The translations under genes were made by a program, and so were the position numbers. Shown here piece after piece: positions 1-10,775 of a DNA stretch of 64,000 nucleotides. How positions within the stretch are numbered: the first letter of the stretch is position 1; each line of letters starts with the position of its first letter. The notes below the pieces were generated by a model that searched no databases, was not told the origin of the DNA, and worked only from the letters and a program-made list of their open reading frames with translations. Origin of the DNA: Pantoea anthophila. GTDB lineage: Bacteria > Pseudomonadota > Gammaproteobacteria > Enterobacterales > Enterobacteriaceae. Location: the NCBI RefSeq assembly GCF_006494375.1, contig NZ_VHIZ01000008.1:56114-120113 (forward strand), written 5' to 3'.

Positions 1-240
1 CGTTTTCTCAACGCCACCGGCATGACGCCGTTACGTTATCTGACCGAGCTGCGGATGCGGCTGGCAGTGCAGCGGATTGTGAACAATGGCGAAGCGGTGG
101 AAGCCGTGGCTTACCATCTCGGCTACGGCTCGATTGCAGCGTTCAGCCGCGCCTTTAAACGCATTGTCGGTCAGTCGCCAGGCGCGCTGCGAGCCGGACG
201 CGAAGGCACGCAGGCGCTGACCGCCTCATCTGCCGCTTAG
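1..240 (+). CDS. AraC-family regulator, C-terminal part (5' truncated by window)
   Basis: The reading frame is open from base 1, so the true start lies outside the window. The visible 79 residues are the second half of an AraC/XylS DNA-binding domain: a short stretch ending in TPLRYL, a helix with RMRLAVQRI, then the family signature region [19 protein letters not shown] and a P-x-A-x-R end. The effector domain is not visible, so target and ligand are unknown. The TAG stop overlaps by two bases the TAA stop of the convergent aer gene, leaving no room for a terminator between them. Confidence 0.85.
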   Translation, partial: RFLNATGMTPLRYLTELRMRLAVQRIVNNGEAVEAVAYHLGYGSIAAFSRAFKRIVGQSPGALRAGREGTQALTASSAA

Positions 241-1781
241 CGGAATACGCTGATCGCCTCCACCAGACGGTTTGCCTGATGGGTCATGCGGCCCGACGCC
301 TCGGCGCTTTCCGATACGCGCGCGGCGTTCTGATGGGTAATGTCATCAAGATCTTCCACCGCTGAACTCACCTCACTGAGTGCGGTGGCCTGCTCGGCGG
401 TGGCGGCACTGATCTGGGCAATCAGTGCCGTGACATTCTGCACCTGCGACACGATATCCTGCATGGTCCGGCCTGCCGCGCTGGCATGTTCATTGCCCGA
501 TTTGACCCGGCCAGCACTGGTTTCGACCAGCATTTTAATCTCACTGGCCGCTTTGGCGCTGCGCTGCGCCAGACTGCGCACCTCGCCCGCTACCACCGCA
601 AAGCCTTTGCCCTGTTCACCGGCCCGTGCCGCTTCCACGGCCGCGTTCAGCGCCAGGATGTTGGTCTGGAAGGCAATACCGTCGATCACGCTGGTAATAT
701 TGGCGATTCGCTTCGAGCTGTCGGCGATTTCGCCCATCATCTCCATCATCTCGCTCATCACCTCACCGCCTTTGCTGGCCGCACTGCTGGTGTCGGCAGA
801 AAGGGTATTTACCTCATGCGCGGTTTCCGTATTGCTCTTCACCGTCGCGGTCATTTCGTTCATGGTGGCCGCCGTCTGCTGCACGTTGGCGGCCGCCTGC
901 TCGGTGCGACGACTCAGTTCGTTATTGCTGCGGGCGATAGCGTCGCTGGCGCTTAAAACGTTGATCGCCTGGCCGCTGACATCATCCACCAGCCAGCGGA
1001 ACATCAGGCCGAGCTGGCCAATGGCACGCAGCGTCACGCCCACCTCATCCACGCGATCCATCTGCTCAACCTGATGACTGGCTCCGGTCGCCACGCGCAG
1101 GGCCTGCTGACACATCCGTTCGATCGGGCGGGAGATCTGCTGCTCCAGCCAGAGGCTGCTGAGTGTCAGCAGAGCGGCCATACCGGCAGCAAAACCGGCC
1201 AGGGCCGCCGGTGTCATACCCAGCGCCCAGGTACCCGCCACCGACAGGGGCAGCAGTGCCAGCAGGGTGCTGCGGATCCGCCAGCGCAGGGGCAGCGTCT
1301 TCAGCAATGAGGCGGGTCGTCCCCAGCCGCTGCGCACCAGCAGACCTTTGTGAAAACGTCGCCCTCTGGCGCGGCCTTCACGAAAATCCTGATAGAGCGC
1401 TTCGCTCTGACGCACCTCTTCCGGGGTGGGTTTAGTGCGCACTGACATATAACCCTGCACTTTGCCGTCACGCACCACCGGAATGGCATTGGCCCGCACC
1501 CAGTAGTGATCGCCATTTTTACGTCGGTTCTTGACCAGCGCGGTCCAGGGCTCGCCCTGCTTCAGCGTCGCCCACATGTCAGCAAAGGCTTCCGGCGGCA
1601 TGTCGGGATGGCGCACCATATTGTGCGGCTGGCCGTTGATCTCGTCGGCGGTGAATCCGCTCGCTTCGATGAAGGCATCGTTGGCGTAGGTGATGTGGCT
1701 GTTGAGATCGGTGGTGGACATCAGTGTCGCATGATCGTCGAACAGATATTCACGCTGAGAGACAGGCTGGTTGTTACGCAT
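237..1781 (-). CDS. aer: Aer-type aerotaxis/redox receptor (PAS, HAMP, MCP signalling domain)
   Basis: Membrane-anchored energy sensor that, in E. coli, binds FAD in its PAS domain and signals to CheA/CheW. Order seen: PAS domain at about residues 15-115, with the Aer-typical stretches [16 protein letters not shown] and [15 protein letters not shown]; one hydrophobic segment at about 172-212 instead of two TM helices around a periplasmic domain; HAMP; and the chemotaxis hairpin tip ([20 protein letters not shown]) at about 375-393. The frame also allows a GTG start 21 bp upstream, but I chose the ATG at 1781 because AAGGA sits 6 bases before it. A FliA-like promoter lies upstream. Length (514 aa) is close to E. 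coli Aer. It could be one of several Aer paralogues in the genome. Confidence 0.88.
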   Translation of the reverse strand: MRNNQPVSQREYLFDDHATLMSTTDLNSHITYANDAFIEASGFTADEINGQPHNMVRHPDMPPEAFADMWATLKQGEPWTALVKNRRKNGDHYWVRANAIPVVRDGKVQGYMSVRTKPTPEEVRQSEALYQDFREGRARGRRFHKGLLVRSGWGRPASLLKTLPLRWRIRSTLLALLPLSVAGTWALGMTPAALAGFAAGMAALLTLSSLWLEQQISRPIERMCQQALRVATGASHQVEQMDRVDEVGVTLRAIGQLGLMFRWLVDDVSGQAINVLSASDAIARSNNELSRRTEQAAANVQQTAATMNEMTATVKSNTETAHEVNTLSADTSSAASKGGEVMSEMMEMMGEIADSSKRIANITSVIDGIAFQTNILALNAAVEAARAGEQGKGFAVVAGEVRSLAQRSAKAASEIKMLVETSAGRVKSGNEHASAAGRTMQDIVSQVQNVTALIAQISAATAEQATALSEVSSAVEDLDDITHQNAARVSESAEASGRMTHQANRLVEAISVFR

Positions 1782-1874
1782 CAAAAATCCTTGAAGACCC
1801 ACCTTCTGCCCGCAACAGCTTAACTGTCAGCGGGAAAACGGTGGGCTGAGAGATAACGATTACCTTTTTTTATG

Positions 1875-1902
1875 TTTTCGGCATGCTTCTGTACTCTCTT
1901 TA
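1875..1902 (-). promoter_or_regulatory. FliA (sigma-28) type promoter for aer
   Basis: Read on the minus strand, TAAAG is followed after 16 bases (counted from TAAA) by GCCGAAAA, compared with the flagellar sigma consensus TAAA-N15-GCCGATAA. It sits about 95 bp upstream of the chosen aer start. Chemoreceptor genes are commonly FliA-dependent, which supports the reading. The spacer is one base long and one -10 position differs. Confidence 0.5.
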
Positions 1903-1927
1903 GCGTTTCCGTTAAATTTCTGCCGCG

Positions 1928-1954
1928 AAAAAAGCCACTTTGCAGCGGCTTTCA
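1928..1954 (-). terminator. Probable terminator of murQP
   Basis: On the minus strand AAAGCC and GGCTTT form a stem, with an extra internal C-G pair, around a TGCAA-containing loop. The stem runs directly into a TTTTTT tract. It lies about 55 bp beyond the murP stop. Confidence 0.6.
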
Positions 1955-2008
1955 CATTTTTGGGTGATTATTCATCCGTTAGCCGGATTTCAGAATTCCG
2001 GCAGCCCG

Positions 2009-3463
2009 TCAGCTGAGGTCAACATTTCGGGTGCCGAACCACCAGGTCAGCAGAAACCCGCCGGTCCAGGCGACCATCAGCCCGGCCAGATAGACCACCA
2101 TCCCGGCGAAGATCCCCTGTCCGGACGTCATCAGCGGCAGCGTGACCAGACCGGATGGCCCGAATACCGTATTCATCCCCACCGGTAATCCCAGCCACGC
2201 TACCAGTCCGATAAAGAAACCGCCCAGCGCTCCGCCCCCACAGGCGGTGATGAAGGGCTTGAGGCGCGGCAGGGTGACGCCGTAGATCAGAGGTTCACCG
2301 ACACCCAGCAGGCCCGGCACAATGGCACCTTTGATCTGCGCCCGCAGCAGCGCCCCCTTCTCCGCTCTACACCACAGCGCCAGTGCTGCACCGACCTGCC
2401 CGGCCCCCGCCATTGCCAGAATCGGAAACAGGGAGTTAAAGCCCTGGCTTTCCATCAGCGCAAAGTAGACCGGAATAAAGCCCTGATGGATGCCGAACAT
2501 CACCGCAATCAGGAACAGCCCGGCCAGCAGAGCACAGCCAAAGGGATTATTGTTGAGATGGATGAACAGCCAGGACATCCCTCTGAACAGTTCACCGCCC
2601 AGCGGCATGATGAGCAGATAGGTGATGGCGCCGGTGATCACCAGCGTAAAAAGCGAAGTGAGGATCATATCGAGGTTATCGGGAATGATGCGGCGCAGCT
2701 GTTTCTCAATCCATGCCCCGATAATCGTCGCCATCAGCACCCCAATAATGTTGCCGCGCGGATCGATGCTGAGGCCAAAGAAGCTCTCCATGCCGCTGTA
2801 GTAACCCGTGGTGGCAGTGGGCACATAGCCCAGCACAAACAGCGAGGCGATGATGGCACCGTTGACGCCGCTGCCGCCAAAGGCTTTCTGCGCGTTGTAG
2901 CCAATCAGGATGCTGAGAAAGGTGAACAGCCCTTTGCCGAACACTTTCATGTACGCCACGGTGTGCAGCAGCCAGGGTGCATGGTCGCCGGGCGCATTAA
3001 GGTGGAGGCTTTGCTCAATCAGCGTGGCGAAGCCGAGCAGCAGGCCCGCGCCGATAAAGCCCGGAATCAGCGGGGTAAAAATGGTGGCAAAACGCGACAG
3101 AAACTGGTGAACGCCGTGGGTCTGTTTGGCCCTGAGCTGCTGCTTCTGCTCCGCCGCCCGCTGTGCCAGATCCGCCGTCTGCTGGCGCGGAGGTGGCGAG
3201 ATATCCTCCTGTGACAGCAGGCGCTGCATCCCTTCCGCGGCGGTCTGCGCTTTCCCCGGACCGAGGACAATCTGAAGCTGCGCCTCGCTGTCGATGACGC
3301 CCAGCACGCCCGGCAGGCTTTTCAGGCGTGGCAGATCGGCCTGCCCGGCCTGATTGAGCGTCAGCCGCAGCCGCGTCATGCAGTGACCGCAGGCTGCGAT
3401 ATTGTGCGCCCCGCCAACCGCCTGCAGGATATCGCGCAGCAGTGCTACGGTGATGCTGGCCAT
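2009..3463 (-). CDS. murP: PTS N-acetylmuramic acid transporter, EIIBC (MurP)
   Basis: Inner-membrane phosphotransferase permease that imports N-acetylmuramic acid and phosphorylates it at position 6. An N-terminal EIIB domain carries the CGHCMTRLR motif (Cys28 is the expected phosphocysteine), followed by a linker and a polytopic EIIC domain with GVGEPLIYG and HQGFIPVY. There is no EIIA domain, so it should depend on Crr, as in E. coli. At 484 aa it is slightly longer than E. coli MurP (474). The ATG shares one base with the murQ TGA stop (TGATG), so translation is coupled and MurQ acts on the product. Confidence 0.95.
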   Translation of the reverse strand: MASITVALLRDILQAVGGAHNIAACGHCMTRLRLTLNQAGQADLPRLKSLPGVLGVIDSEAQLQIVLGPGKAQTAAEGMQRLLSQEDISPPPRQQTADLAQRAAEQKQQLRAKQTHGVHQFLSRFATIFTPLIPGFIGAGLLLGFATLIEQSLHLNAPGDHAPWLLHTVAYMKVFGKGLFTFLSILIGYNAQKAFGGSGVNGAIIASLFVLGYVPTATTGYYSGMESFFGLSIDPRGNIIGVLMATIIGAWIEKQLRRIIPDNLDMILTSLFTLVITGAITYLLIMPLGGELFRGMSWLFIHLNNNPFGCALLAGLFLIAVMFGIHQGFIPVYFALMESQGFNSLFPILAMAGAGQVGAALALWCRAEKGALLRAQIKGAIVPGLLGVGEPLIYGVTLPRLKPFITACGGGALGGFFIGLVAWLGLPVGMNTVFGPSGLVTLPLMTSGQGIFAGMVVYLAGLMVAWTGGFLLTWWFGTRNVDLS

Positions 3464-4374
3464 CAGCGTGCTCCCGCTGCCTGCAGAGCCTGACGGATAA
3501 AGCCCTGATGCTGGCTGAGCAGCGCTTTTGCCTCATCGGCGTCCAGTCCGGCCAGCACCATCAGGATGGCCGTTTTGCAGTGTCCGCCGCAGGCGGTGAG
3601 CGCGGCGCGGGCCGTGGCGTCATCACAATCCGTGGCCTGCATGACGATGTTGACCTGGCGCTGCACCAGCTTCTGATTCGTGGCTTCCACATCCACCATG
3701 AGATTGCCGTAGACCTTTCCACTGCGGATCATCGCGCCGGTGGTAAGCATGTTGAGCACCAGTTTCTGCGCCGTGCCCGCTTTCATGCGGGAAGAGCCGG
3801 TGACAATCTCCGGGCCGACCACCGGGGTGAGCGCAATCGCGGCAACCTGTGCCATGGCGCTGTCCGGATTACAGGTGAGCGCCACGGTGGTCGCGCCAAG
3901 TTCGTTCGCGTAAGCCAGCGCACCCAGCACGTAGGGTGTGCGACCGCTGGCGGCGATACCGACCAGGATATCGTGGCGGCTGAAGTGGATATCTTTCAGA
4001 TCCTGCGCGCCCTGCTCCCGGTTATCTTCGGCGTTTTCAACCGCCTGCAGGATGGCGGTATGGCCACCGGCGATCAGGCCGATAACCTGTTCGCGGGGGG
4101 TGCCAAAGGTGGGCGGGCATTCGCTGGCGTCCAGAATACCGAGCCGTCCGGAGGTGCCTGCGCCGCAGTAGATCAGTCGTCCACCGGCCCGGAAGGCGGC
4201 ACAGATGGCGTCAACGGCGGCAGCGATCTGCGGCAGGATAGCCTCAACCGCCAGCGCGACCTTTTTATCTTCATCATTAATGACGCGCAGCATCGCTTCG
4301 GTGGAGAGTTCGTCAATGTTCTGGCTGGCCGGGTTGCGGCCTTCGGTAATCATCTGGCTGAGGTCGAGTTTCAT
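3463..4374 (-). CDS. murQ: N-acetylmuramic acid 6-phosphate etherase (MurQ)
   Basis: Cytoplasmic lyase that cleaves the lactyl ether of MurNAc-6-phosphate to GlcNAc-6-phosphate and lactate, in peptidoglycan recycling. It shows the SIS-fold signatures [17 protein letters not shown] (around residues 70-86) and [13 protein letters not shown] (around 195-207). At 303 aa it has the family length. It is the first gene of a two-gene operon with murP. In E. coli the repressor gene murR is divergent immediately upstream. Here that position holds a palindromic repeat and then the 3' end of gltP, so the local regulator is missing. Confidence 0.95.
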   Translation of the reverse strand: MKLDLSQMITEGRNPASQNIDELSTEAMLRVINDEDKKVALAVEAILPQIAAAVDAICAAFRAGGRLIYCGAGTSGRLGILDASECPPTFGTPREQVIGLIAGGHTAILQAVENAEDNREQGAQDLKDIHFSRHDILVGIAASGRTPYVLGALAYANELGATTVALTCNPDSAMAQVAAIALTPVVGPEIVTGSSRMKAGTAQKLVLNMLTTGAMIRSGKVYGNLMVDVEATNQKLVQRQVNIVMQATDCDDATARAALTACGGHCKTAILMVLAGLDADEAKALLSQHQGFIRQALQAAGAR

Positions 4375-4497
4375 GGCGGGCTCCGCAAAAGGAATAAATT
4401 ATTCAAACTGGAAAACATTATAAAGAATGATTAATTCGCTGGGGGAGATCTTTTTTCACTGGATGTGAGTGGCGTCGTTGTCAAATCGGAGCCGGTC

Positions 4498-4599
4498 AGA
4501 AAAGGTTCACCTGATCGTAAAGACGCATTCGTCATCCATGACGCTCGGCCCACGCCGTCCCTTGCGTGGGACGCTTTACTCGTCAGGTGAACATTTTCT
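4498..4599 (-). repeat. Nested-palindrome intergenic repeat, copy 1
   Basis: The outer arms 4498-4514 and 4583-4599 are complementary at 16 of 17 positions. Inside lie a second pair, GTAAAG (4517-4522) with CTTTAC (4574-4579); a self-complementary GTCATCCATGAC (4531-4542); and a hairpin CCCACGC (4549-4555) with GCGTGGG (4564-4570). Read on the minus strand, the core aligns almost base for base with copy 2 at 46248-46359: AAAGCGTCCC, then AGGGAYGGCG, GGGCCGAGC, GTCATGGATGAC and GCGTCTTT. Where the stems differ between copies, both sides change together. I do not recognise it as ERIC, BIME or any family I can name. Confidence 0.8.
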
Positions 4600-4682
4600 T
4601 CCCTCAGGCTGTTTTACTGCTGTTTGAAAAGAAGTTTTAGCCGGACATCTGCCCTATCGACCCGGTATGAACTAAGCCACAT

Positions 4683-4711
4683 AAAAAAAGGGCCCAACTT
4701 TCGTTGAGCCC
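4683..4711 (-). terminator. gltP terminator
   Basis: On the minus strand a GC-rich hairpin (GGGCTCAAC / GTTGGGCCC, loop GAAA, one G-T wobble) is followed by seven T. It lies about 20 bp after the gltP stop. Confidence 0.85.
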
Positions 4712-4732
4712 TTTCTGCGTGAACGAGAACGA

Positions 4733-6034
4733 TCAGCCTGCGGTCTGCGTCCGCAGCTGCAGCTCGTACGCCTTCGCCTGTTCTGCATCGAACTGGTTTT
4801 CCCAGCGGGAAATCACCAGCACCGCCAGCGCGTTACCGACCACGTTCAGCGCGGTACGCGCCATGTCCATGATGCGGTCAACACCAGCGATAAACGCCAG
4901 GCCTTCCAGCGGAATGCCGACGCTGCCCAGGGTGGCCAGCAGCACCACGAACGACACGCCCGGCACGCCGGCGATCCCTTTCGAGGTCACCATCAGCGTC
5001 AGCACCAGCACAATCTCGTCGGTCAGTGACAGGTCAATGCCATAGAGCTGCGCGATAAAGATGGCCGCGATGCTCTGATAGAGCGTTGAACCATCGAGAT
5101 TAAATGAGTAGCCGGTCGGCACCACAAAGCTGGTGATCGCTTTCGGCGCGCCGTAGGCTTCCATCTTCTCCATGATGCGTGGCAGCACGGTTTCCGAACT
5201 GGAGGTGGAGTAAGAGAGGATCAGCTCATCTTTCAGGATACGCATCAGGGTGGTGATCCGCAGCTTGCAGAGACGCGCCACGCCACCCAGTACCACGAAG
5301 GCGAAGAAGAGAATCGCCACGTAAACCAGCAGCACCAGCTTGGCCAGCGGCCAGAGCGAGGCAAAGCCGAAGTTGGCAATCGTCACCGCAATCAGCGCAA
5401 ACACCCCTACCGGCGCATAGCGCATGATCATGTTCGTGACTTTAAACATCGTTTCAGAGATGCCACGGAACAGGTTCACCAGCGGATCGCGCTGTTCTGA
5501 CGGCAGAGACGAGAGGCCTAAGCCAAACAGCACCGAGAAAAAGATAATCGGCAGCATGTCGCCCTTCACCATCGAGGCGAAGATGTTCTGCGGGATCAGC
5601 GACAGAATGGTGGCAACCAGGCTGTGCGGACCACCCTGCACCTCTGCCGTTGTCGCTTCATATTTAGAGATGTCCACCGTTGCCAGCGTTGACATATCGA
5701 TGCCGGTGCCGGGTTGAAATACGTTGGCCAGCGTAATACCGACCACAATGGCAAGGGTGGTGATCACTTCAAAGTAGAGAATCGTTTTGACGCCGATGCG
5801 TCCCAGCTTCTTTGCATCACCTACGCCGGCAATGCCGACCACCAGGGATGAAATCACAATCGGTACCACAATCATCTTGATGAGATGAATGAAGATATCG
5901 CCTGCCGGACTGAGAATGTTGGTGACTAACCATTCACGATTGTCTGGCTGATTATGCAACACAGCGCCCACAATGATACCAAGCACAAGGGCTGTCAGAA
6001 TCTGCCAGGCCAGGCTGATTTTAAAACCTTTCAT
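4733..6034 (-). CDS. gltP: Proton/glutamate-aspartate symporter (GltP)
   Basis: Inner-membrane dicarboxylate/amino acid:cation symporter (DAACS family) importing glutamate and aspartate. Family features seen are the serine-rich reentrant-loop motif SYSTSSSETVLP (around residue 275), NLDGSTLYQS (around 314), the second hairpin VTSKGIAGVPG, and the substrate region AGVDRIMDMARTALNV. At 433 aa it is close to E. coli GltP (437). It is divergent from acs across a long spacer. E. coli has the nrf cluster between these two genes, and it is absent here. Confidence 0.93.
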   Translation of the reverse strand: MKGFKISLAWQILTALVLGIIVGAVLHNQPDNREWLVTNILSPAGDIFIHLIKMIVVPIVISSLVVGIAGVGDAKKLGRIGVKTILYFEVITTLAIVVGITLANVFQPGTGIDMSTLATVDISKYEATTAEVQGGPHSLVATILSLIPQNIFASMVKGDMLPIIFFSVLFGLGLSSLPSEQRDPLVNLFRGISETMFKVTNMIMRYAPVGVFALIAVTIANFGFASLWPLAKLVLLVYVAILFFAFVVLGGVARLCKLRITTLMRILKDELILSYSTSSSETVLPRIMEKMEAYGAPKAITSFVVPTGYSFNLDGSTLYQSIAAIFIAQLYGIDLSLTDEIVLVLTLMVTSKGIAGVPGVSFVVLLATLGSVGIPLEGLAFIAGVDRIMDMARTALNVVGNALAVLVISRWENQFDAEQAKAYELQLRTQTAG

Positions 6035-6619
6035 AACGTGTCATTTCCTCAGTCAAAACCCGTTTTTTCTCTGCTGCGAAGGTGCAGAAGACGATACACA
6101 CAGGGAGTGAGCAAAAAGCCCGGTAAATTAGAGGGTGTCTTGAAACAGCGCCTCGTATGAAAATCTGACGATTCCCATACCCATTTTCAGACGCGGTCTG
6201 AGTTGATACCTGCAGAACAGGGGCGAGATAAGTACCATTTTCACTGTGGTAAATGCAACCCCTGGCGGATCCGATTAAAAGTTCACCACCTGAGTAGCAT
6301 AAAGTGCTGCTGACGCTGAAAAACCCTAACCTGCTGTTATGAAAAGTATTACTTCGATGAATTTACGCATAGCTATGCAGGAGCGGTTAAAAAGGCTCCC
6401 GGCGCGTTTGCTCGCTTTTTATTCAGGGTGAGTGTCAAAAGGTCATGCCTGTCGCCCTTATCCCCGTCGGCTTATCCAGCAGAAATATCGGGATAGCCTC
6501 CCGCTCAGGCGGCGAAGAAATATCCCGTGATCTGTGGCGCAAAAAAGAAACAAAGGCTCAGGGCAGGCTTCAATTAACTATTGATTGACATATCATTAAC
6601 ATCTTCAAGGAGATCCGCC
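6035..6619. other. gltP-acs divergent intergenic region
   Basis: About 585 bp with no credible ORF. It must carry promoters for both gltP and acs. The direct repeat AGAAATATC (6481-6489 and 6516-6524) is embedded in an inverted pair CGGGATA / TATCCCG (6489-6495, 6521-6527) about 100-130 bp before acs. In E. coli acs is CRP-activated, but I found no site here close enough to TGTGA-N6-TCACA to report. Confidence 0.6.
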
Positions 6620-8575
6620 ATGAGCCAAAACCACAAACATCCTGTTCCAGAGAACATTGCAGCGAATGCCCTGATCACAGCAGAACAGTATCAGGCGATG
6701 TATCAGCACTCTGTCGACGACCCGGACAGTTTCTGGGGCGAACAGGGCAAAATCCTTGACTGGATTAAGCCCTACAGCACCGTGAAAAACTGCTCATTTG
6801 CACCGGGTAACATCAGCATTCGCTGGTATGAAGATGGCACGCTGAACCTGGCGGCAAACTGCCTTGACCGTCATCTCGCCACGCGCGGCGACCACCCGGC
6901 CATTATCTGGGAAGGCGACGACGCCAGCGAGAGCAAAACCCTGACCTTCCGCCAGCTGCATGCTGAAGTCTGTCGCTTCGCCAACGTGCTGGAGCTGCTG
7001 GAGGTGAAAAAAGGCGATGTGGTGGCGATCTATATGCCGATGGTGCCGGAAGCGGCTGTGGCGATGCTGGCCTGTGCGCGTATCGGGGCCGTTCACTCGG
7101 TGATTTTTGGCGGCTTCTCACCGGAGGCGGTGGCGGGCCGTATCGTCGACTCCAGTGCCTCGCTGGTGATCACAGCAGATGAAGGGATCCGCGCCGGCCG
7201 CAGCATCCCGCTGAAGAAAAATGTCGATGACGCATTAAAAAATCCTGCCGTCACCAGCGTGAAGAACGTGGTGGTCTTCCGGCGCACCGGTAAAGAGGTA
7301 GGCTGGGTGGAAGGCCGCGATCGGTGGTGGCATGACCTGATGCAGAACGCCAGCACCAACCACTCCCCAGCCGAAGTGGGTGCAGAAGATCCGCTGTTTA
7401 TCCTCTATACCTCCGGCTCCACCGGTAAACCCAAAGGGGTACTGCACACCACGGGCGGCTATCTGGTCTATGCGGCGACCACCTTTAAGTTTGTCTTTGA
7501 TTACCATCAGGATGATATCTACTGGTGCACCGCCGATGTCGGCTGGGTCACCGGTCACAGCTATCTGGTCTATGGCCCGCTGGCCTGTGGCGCAACCACG
7601 CTGATGTTTGAAGGGGTGCCGAACTGGCCCACACCGAGCCGCATGGCGGAAGTGGTCGATAAACATAAAGTGACCCTGCTCTACACCGCGCCCACGGCTA
7701 TCCGTGCGCTGATGGCGGAAGGCGATAAGGCGATAGCGAACACTGACCGCAGCACGCTGCGCATCATGGGTTCGGTCGGCGAGCCGATCAACCCGGAAGC
7801 CTGGGAGTGGTACTATCAGAAAATCGGCAACAGCCGCTGCCCGATTGTGGACACCTGGTGGCAGACCGAAACCGGCGGCTTCATGATCACCCCGCTGCCG
7901 GGTGCAACCGAGCTGAAAGCCGGTTCCGCCACCCGGCCGTTCTTCGGGGTGCAGCCCGCACTGGTAGACAACGAAGGTCAGCCTCAGGAAGGTGCCTGTG
8001 AAGGCAACCTGGTGATCACGGAATCCTGGCCCGGACAGGCGCGAACGCTCTTTGGCGATCACGACCGTTTCGAGCAGACCTATTTCTCCACCTTTAAAAA
8101 TGCCTACTTCAGTGGTGATGGTGCCCGTCGCGATGAGGATGGCTACTACTGGATCACCGGCCGCGTTGATGACGTACTCAATGTCTCCGGGCACCGGCTC
8201 GGCACTGCCGAAATTGAGTCGGCGCTGGTGTCGCACCCGAAAATTGCCGAAGCCGCGGTGGTGGGCATTCCGCACAGCATCAAAGGTCAGGCGATTTATG
8301 CCTATATCACGCTGAATCACGGCGAGGAGCCGTCACCGGAGCTTTACACCGAAGTCCGCCAGTGGGTACGCAAAGAGATCGGCCCGATAGCCACGCCGGA
8401 TGTGCTGCACTGGACGGACTCTCTGCCGAAAACCCGCTCCGGCAAAATCATGCGCCGTATTCTGCGCAAAATTGCCACCGGCGACACCAGCAATCTGGGT
8501 GACACCTCCACGCTCGCCGATCCTGGCGTCGTAGAAAAACTGCTTGAGGAGAAACAGTCCATCAACATGCCTTAA
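6620..8575 (+). CDS. acs: Acetyl-CoA synthetase (Acs)
   Basis: Cytoplasmic AMP-forming ligase making acetyl-CoA from acetate, ATP and CoA, used for acetate scavenging. It has the P-loop motif [11 protein letters not shown], the core motif WWQTETGG and the C-terminal [11 protein letters not shown], with the lysine that is acetylated by Pat and deacetylated by CobB in enteric bacteria. The start MSQNHKH matches E. coli and has AAGGAGAT 5 bases upstream. An in-frame ATG 39 bp earlier lacks this signal. At 651 aa it is near full identity of length (E. coli 652). It is the first gene of acs-yjcH-actP, so uptake and activation of acetate are co-expressed. Confidence 0.97.
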   Translation: MSQNHKHPVPENIAANALITAEQYQAMYQHSVDDPDSFWGEQGKILDWIKPYSTVKNCSFAPGNISIRWYEDGTLNLAANCLDRHLATRGDHPAIIWEGDDASESKTLTFRQLHAEVCRFANVLELLEVKKGDVVAIYMPMVPEAAVAMLACARIGAVHSVIFGGFSPEAVAGRIVDSSASLVITADEGIRAGRSIPLKKNVDDALKNPAVTSVKNVVVFRRTGKEVGWVEGRDRWWHDLMQNASTNHSPAEVGAEDPLFILYTSGSTGKPKGVLHTTGGYLVYAATTFKFVFDYHQDDIYWCTADVGWVTGHSYLVYGPLACGATTLMFEGVPNWPTPSRMAEVVDKHKVTLLYTAPTAIRALMAEGDKAIANTDRSTLRIMGSVGEPINPEAWEWYYQKIGNSRCPIVDTWWQTETGGFMITPLPGATELKAGSATRPFFGVQPALVDNEGQPQEGACEGNLVITESWPGQARTLFGDHDRFEQTYFSTFKNAYFSGDGARRDEDGYYWITGRVDDVLNVSGHRLGTAEIESALVSHPKIAEAAVVGIPHSIKGQAIYAYITLNHGEEPSPELYTEVRQWVRKEIGPIATPDVLHWTDSLPKTRSGKIMRRILRKIATGDTSNLGDTSTLADPGVVEKLLEEKQSINMP

Positions 8576-8715
8576 GCGCACGCTGTCCGGCGGGAAGATC
8601 GCTTCCCGCCACCCCCGCCCCACGCAGTCTGTTTCGGTAGTCACAAATATTATAACCAGCTGAATCCGCGTCCTGACGCGAGGTTCTCCCCTGCAAGACC
8701 TCCGGAGAAAATGTG

Positions 8716-9045
8716 ATGAATGACGCCCTTTCGAGTCAGGATGCAATCAATCAACAGATTGAACGTAATCCCCGTTTTCATGAGCTAGTCCGTAAACGCC
8801 AGTCGTTCGCGACGCTGCTGTCGCTGATTATGCTGGTGCTCTATGTCGGTTTTATTCTGCTGATTGCGTTTGCGCCCGGCTGGCTCGGTACGCCGCTGCA
8901 CGCCGGCACCAACGTGACCCGCGGTATTCCGATTGGTGTTGGACTGATTGTGGTCTCCTTTCTGCTGACCGGCGTCTATGTCTGGCGCGCCAACGGGGAG
9001 TTTGACCGTTTAACCAAAGCGATCCTCAGCGAGGTGAAATCATGA
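8716..9045 (+). CDS. yjcH: Inner-membrane protein YjcH (DUF485), ActP partner
   Basis: Small membrane protein (109 aa) of the DUF485 family with two hydrophobic helices (around residues 33-57 and 75-98) and the conserved stretch [13 protein letters not shown]. Its role is not established, but it is always coupled to acetate permease genes. I chose the ATG at 8716 over an in-frame GTG one codon earlier because of the GGAG spacing. Its TGA overlaps the actP ATG (ATGA), indicating translational coupling. Confidence 0.9.
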   Translation: MNDALSSQDAINQQIERNPRFHELVRKRQSFATLLSLIMLVLYVGFILLIAFAPGWLGTPLHAGTNVTRGIPIGVGLIVVSFLLTGVYVWRANGEFDRLTKAILSEVKS

Positions 9046-10697
9046 CCCGACTCACCTTATGGCTGCTGGCCCTGATGCTGCCCTTCTCCGCGCTGGCCGC
9101 CGATGCGATAACCGGTGCCGTGCAGCGTCAGGCAACCAACTATCAGGCGATCATCATGTTTATGATTTTCGTCGGGGCCACGCTGGGGATTACTTACTGG
9201 GCCTCCAGACGAACCCGTTCACGCAATGATTACTACACCGCGGGCGGCAACATCACCGGCTTCCAGAACGGTCTGGCGATGGCGGGAGACTTTATGTCCG
9301 CGGCGTCGTTCCTGGGGATATCGGCGCTGGTTTACACCTCCGGTTATGACGGGCTGATCTACTCGCTCGGCTTCCTGGTCGGCTGGCCGATGATTCTGTT
9401 TTTGATCGCCGAACGGCTGCGCAACCTGGGTCGCTATACCTTTGCGGATGTCGCCTCCTATCGTCTTAAGCAGATGCCGATCCGCATTCTCTCCGCCTGC
9501 GGTTCGCTGGTGGTGGTGGCGCTCTACCTGATTGCGCAGATGGTGGGGGCCGGGAAGCTGATCCAGCTGCTGTTTGGTCTTAACTACCATGTGGCGGTGA
9601 TTCTGGTCGGCATTCTAATGGTGATGTATGTGCTGTTTGGCGGCATGCTCGCCACCACCTGGGTGCAGATCATCAAAGCGGTGCTGCTGCTGTTTGGCGC
9701 CACCTTTATGGCGGTAATGGTCATGAAGGCGACCGGTTTCAGCTTTAATACGCTCTTCACCGAAGCGATGGCGGTCCATCCTAAAGGCGCCGCGATTATG
9801 CAGCCTGGCGGACTGGTCAAAGATCCCATTTCGGCGCTGTCACTGGGCTTAGGACTGATGTTTGGTACGGCTGGCCTGCCACACATTCTGATGCGCTTCT
9901 TCACCGTGGCCGATGCCAAAGAGGCGCGGAAAAGCGTCTTCTGGGCCACCGGCTTCATGGGTTACTTCTACTTCCTGACCTTCATTATTGGCTTTGGGGC
10001 CATTCTGCTGGTCGGCGCGAATCCGGCGTTTAAAGATGCGGCGGGTGCGCTGATAGGCGGTAACAACATGGCGGCGGTGCACCTGGCGAATGCGGTGGGC
10101 GGCAGCACCTTCCTCGGCTTTATCTCTGCGGTCGCTTTTGCCACGATTCTGGCGGTGGTGGCGGGCTTAACCCTGGCAGGCGCGTCGGCGGTGTCACACG
10201 ATCTCTATGCCAGCGTTTACCGTAAAGGTCAGGCCAGCGAAAAGGATGAACTGCGGGTCTCTAAGATCACCGTGCTGGCGCTGGGCGTGGTGGCGATTGC
10301 GCTGGGTATTCTGTTTGAGAAGCAGAACATCGCCTTTATGGTCGGGCTGGCCTTCTCTATTGCGGCCAGCTGTAATTTCCCGATCATCCTGCTGTCGATG
10401 TACTGGTCAAAACTCACCACGCGCGGCGCGATGGTGGGCGGCTGGCTCGGTCTGCTGACCGCGGTGATCCTGATGATCCTCGGCCCGACGGTGTGGGTGC
10501 AGGTGCTGGGCAACGCCACACCGATCTTCCCGTATGAGTATCCGGCGCTGTTCTCGATGATCGTGGCCTTTGTGGGCATCTGGATCTTCTCGATTACCGA
10601 CCATTCGCCGCAGGGTGCAGAGGAGCGTTCGCGCTTCCGGGCGCAGTTCATTCGCTCGCAGACCGGCACCGGTATTGAACAGGGTAAAGCGCACTGA
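9042..10697 (+). CDS. actP: Acetate/glycolate permease (ActP), solute:sodium symporter
   Basis: Sodium:solute symporter (SSS) family carrier for acetate and glycolate. An N-terminal cleavable hydrophobic stretch ([12 protein letters not shown]) is followed by about 13 membrane segments, with [28 protein letters not shown] and [13 protein letters not shown] typical of the family. At 551 aa it is near E. coli ActP (549). It is the third gene of the acs operon and is followed by a strong bidirectional terminator. Confidence 0.95.
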   Translation: MTRLTLWLLALMLPFSALAADAITGAVQRQATNYQAIIMFMIFVGATLGITYWASRRTRSRNDYYTAGGNITGFQNGLAMAGDFMSAASFLGISALVYTSGYDGLIYSLGFLVGWPMILFLIAERLRNLGRYTFADVASYRLKQMPIRILSACGSLVVVALYLIAQMVGAGKLIQLLFGLNYHVAVILVGILMVMYVLFGGMLATTWVQIIKAVLLLFGATFMAVMVMKATGFSFNTLFTEAMAVHPKGAAIMQPGGLVKDPISALSLGLGLMFGTAGLPHILMRFFTVADAKEARKSVFWATGFMGYFYFLTFIIGFGAILLVGANPAFKDAAGALIGGNNMAAVHLANAVGGSTFLGFISAVAFATILAVVAGLTLAGASAVSHDLYASVYRKGQASEKDELRVSKITVLALGVVAIALGILFEKQNIAFMVGLAFSIAASCNFPIILLSMYWSKLTTRGAMVGGWLGLLTAVILMILGPTVWVQVLGNATPIFPYEYPALFSMIVAFVGIWIFSITDHSPQGAEERSRFRAQFIRSQTGTGIEQGKAH

Positions 10698-10728
10698 TCG
10701 CCCTCTGAAACGGGCAGAAACAGGCCAT

Positions 10729-10763
10729 AAAAAAAGGGCGGCTCAATCAGCCGCCCTTTTCTT
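10729..10763. terminator. Bidirectional terminator between actP and the YfaZ-like gene
   Basis: A perfect stem GGGCGGCT / AGCCGCCC with loop CAATC is flanked by an A tract on the left and a T tract on the right. It can serve both converging genes. Confidence 0.9.
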
Positions 10764-10775
10764 TCATGTCGCGCA

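Larger units (their letters stand above)
4375..4732. other. Intergenic region upstream of murQ
   Basis: This 358 bp stretch carries no gene. It holds the presumed murQ promoter, which I could not pin down, the nested-palindrome repeat at 4498-4599 and the gltP terminator. There is no murR gene or remnant in either direction. Confidence 0.7.

Noticed and set aside
486..956. Plus-strand ORFs opposite aer
   Set aside because: They are antisense shadows of the conserved receptor sequence, rich in Ala, Arg and His with no family.
6035..6619. CRP sites for acs
   Set aside because: Expected from E. coli, but no sequence here reaches a convincing match to both half-sites, so none is annotated.
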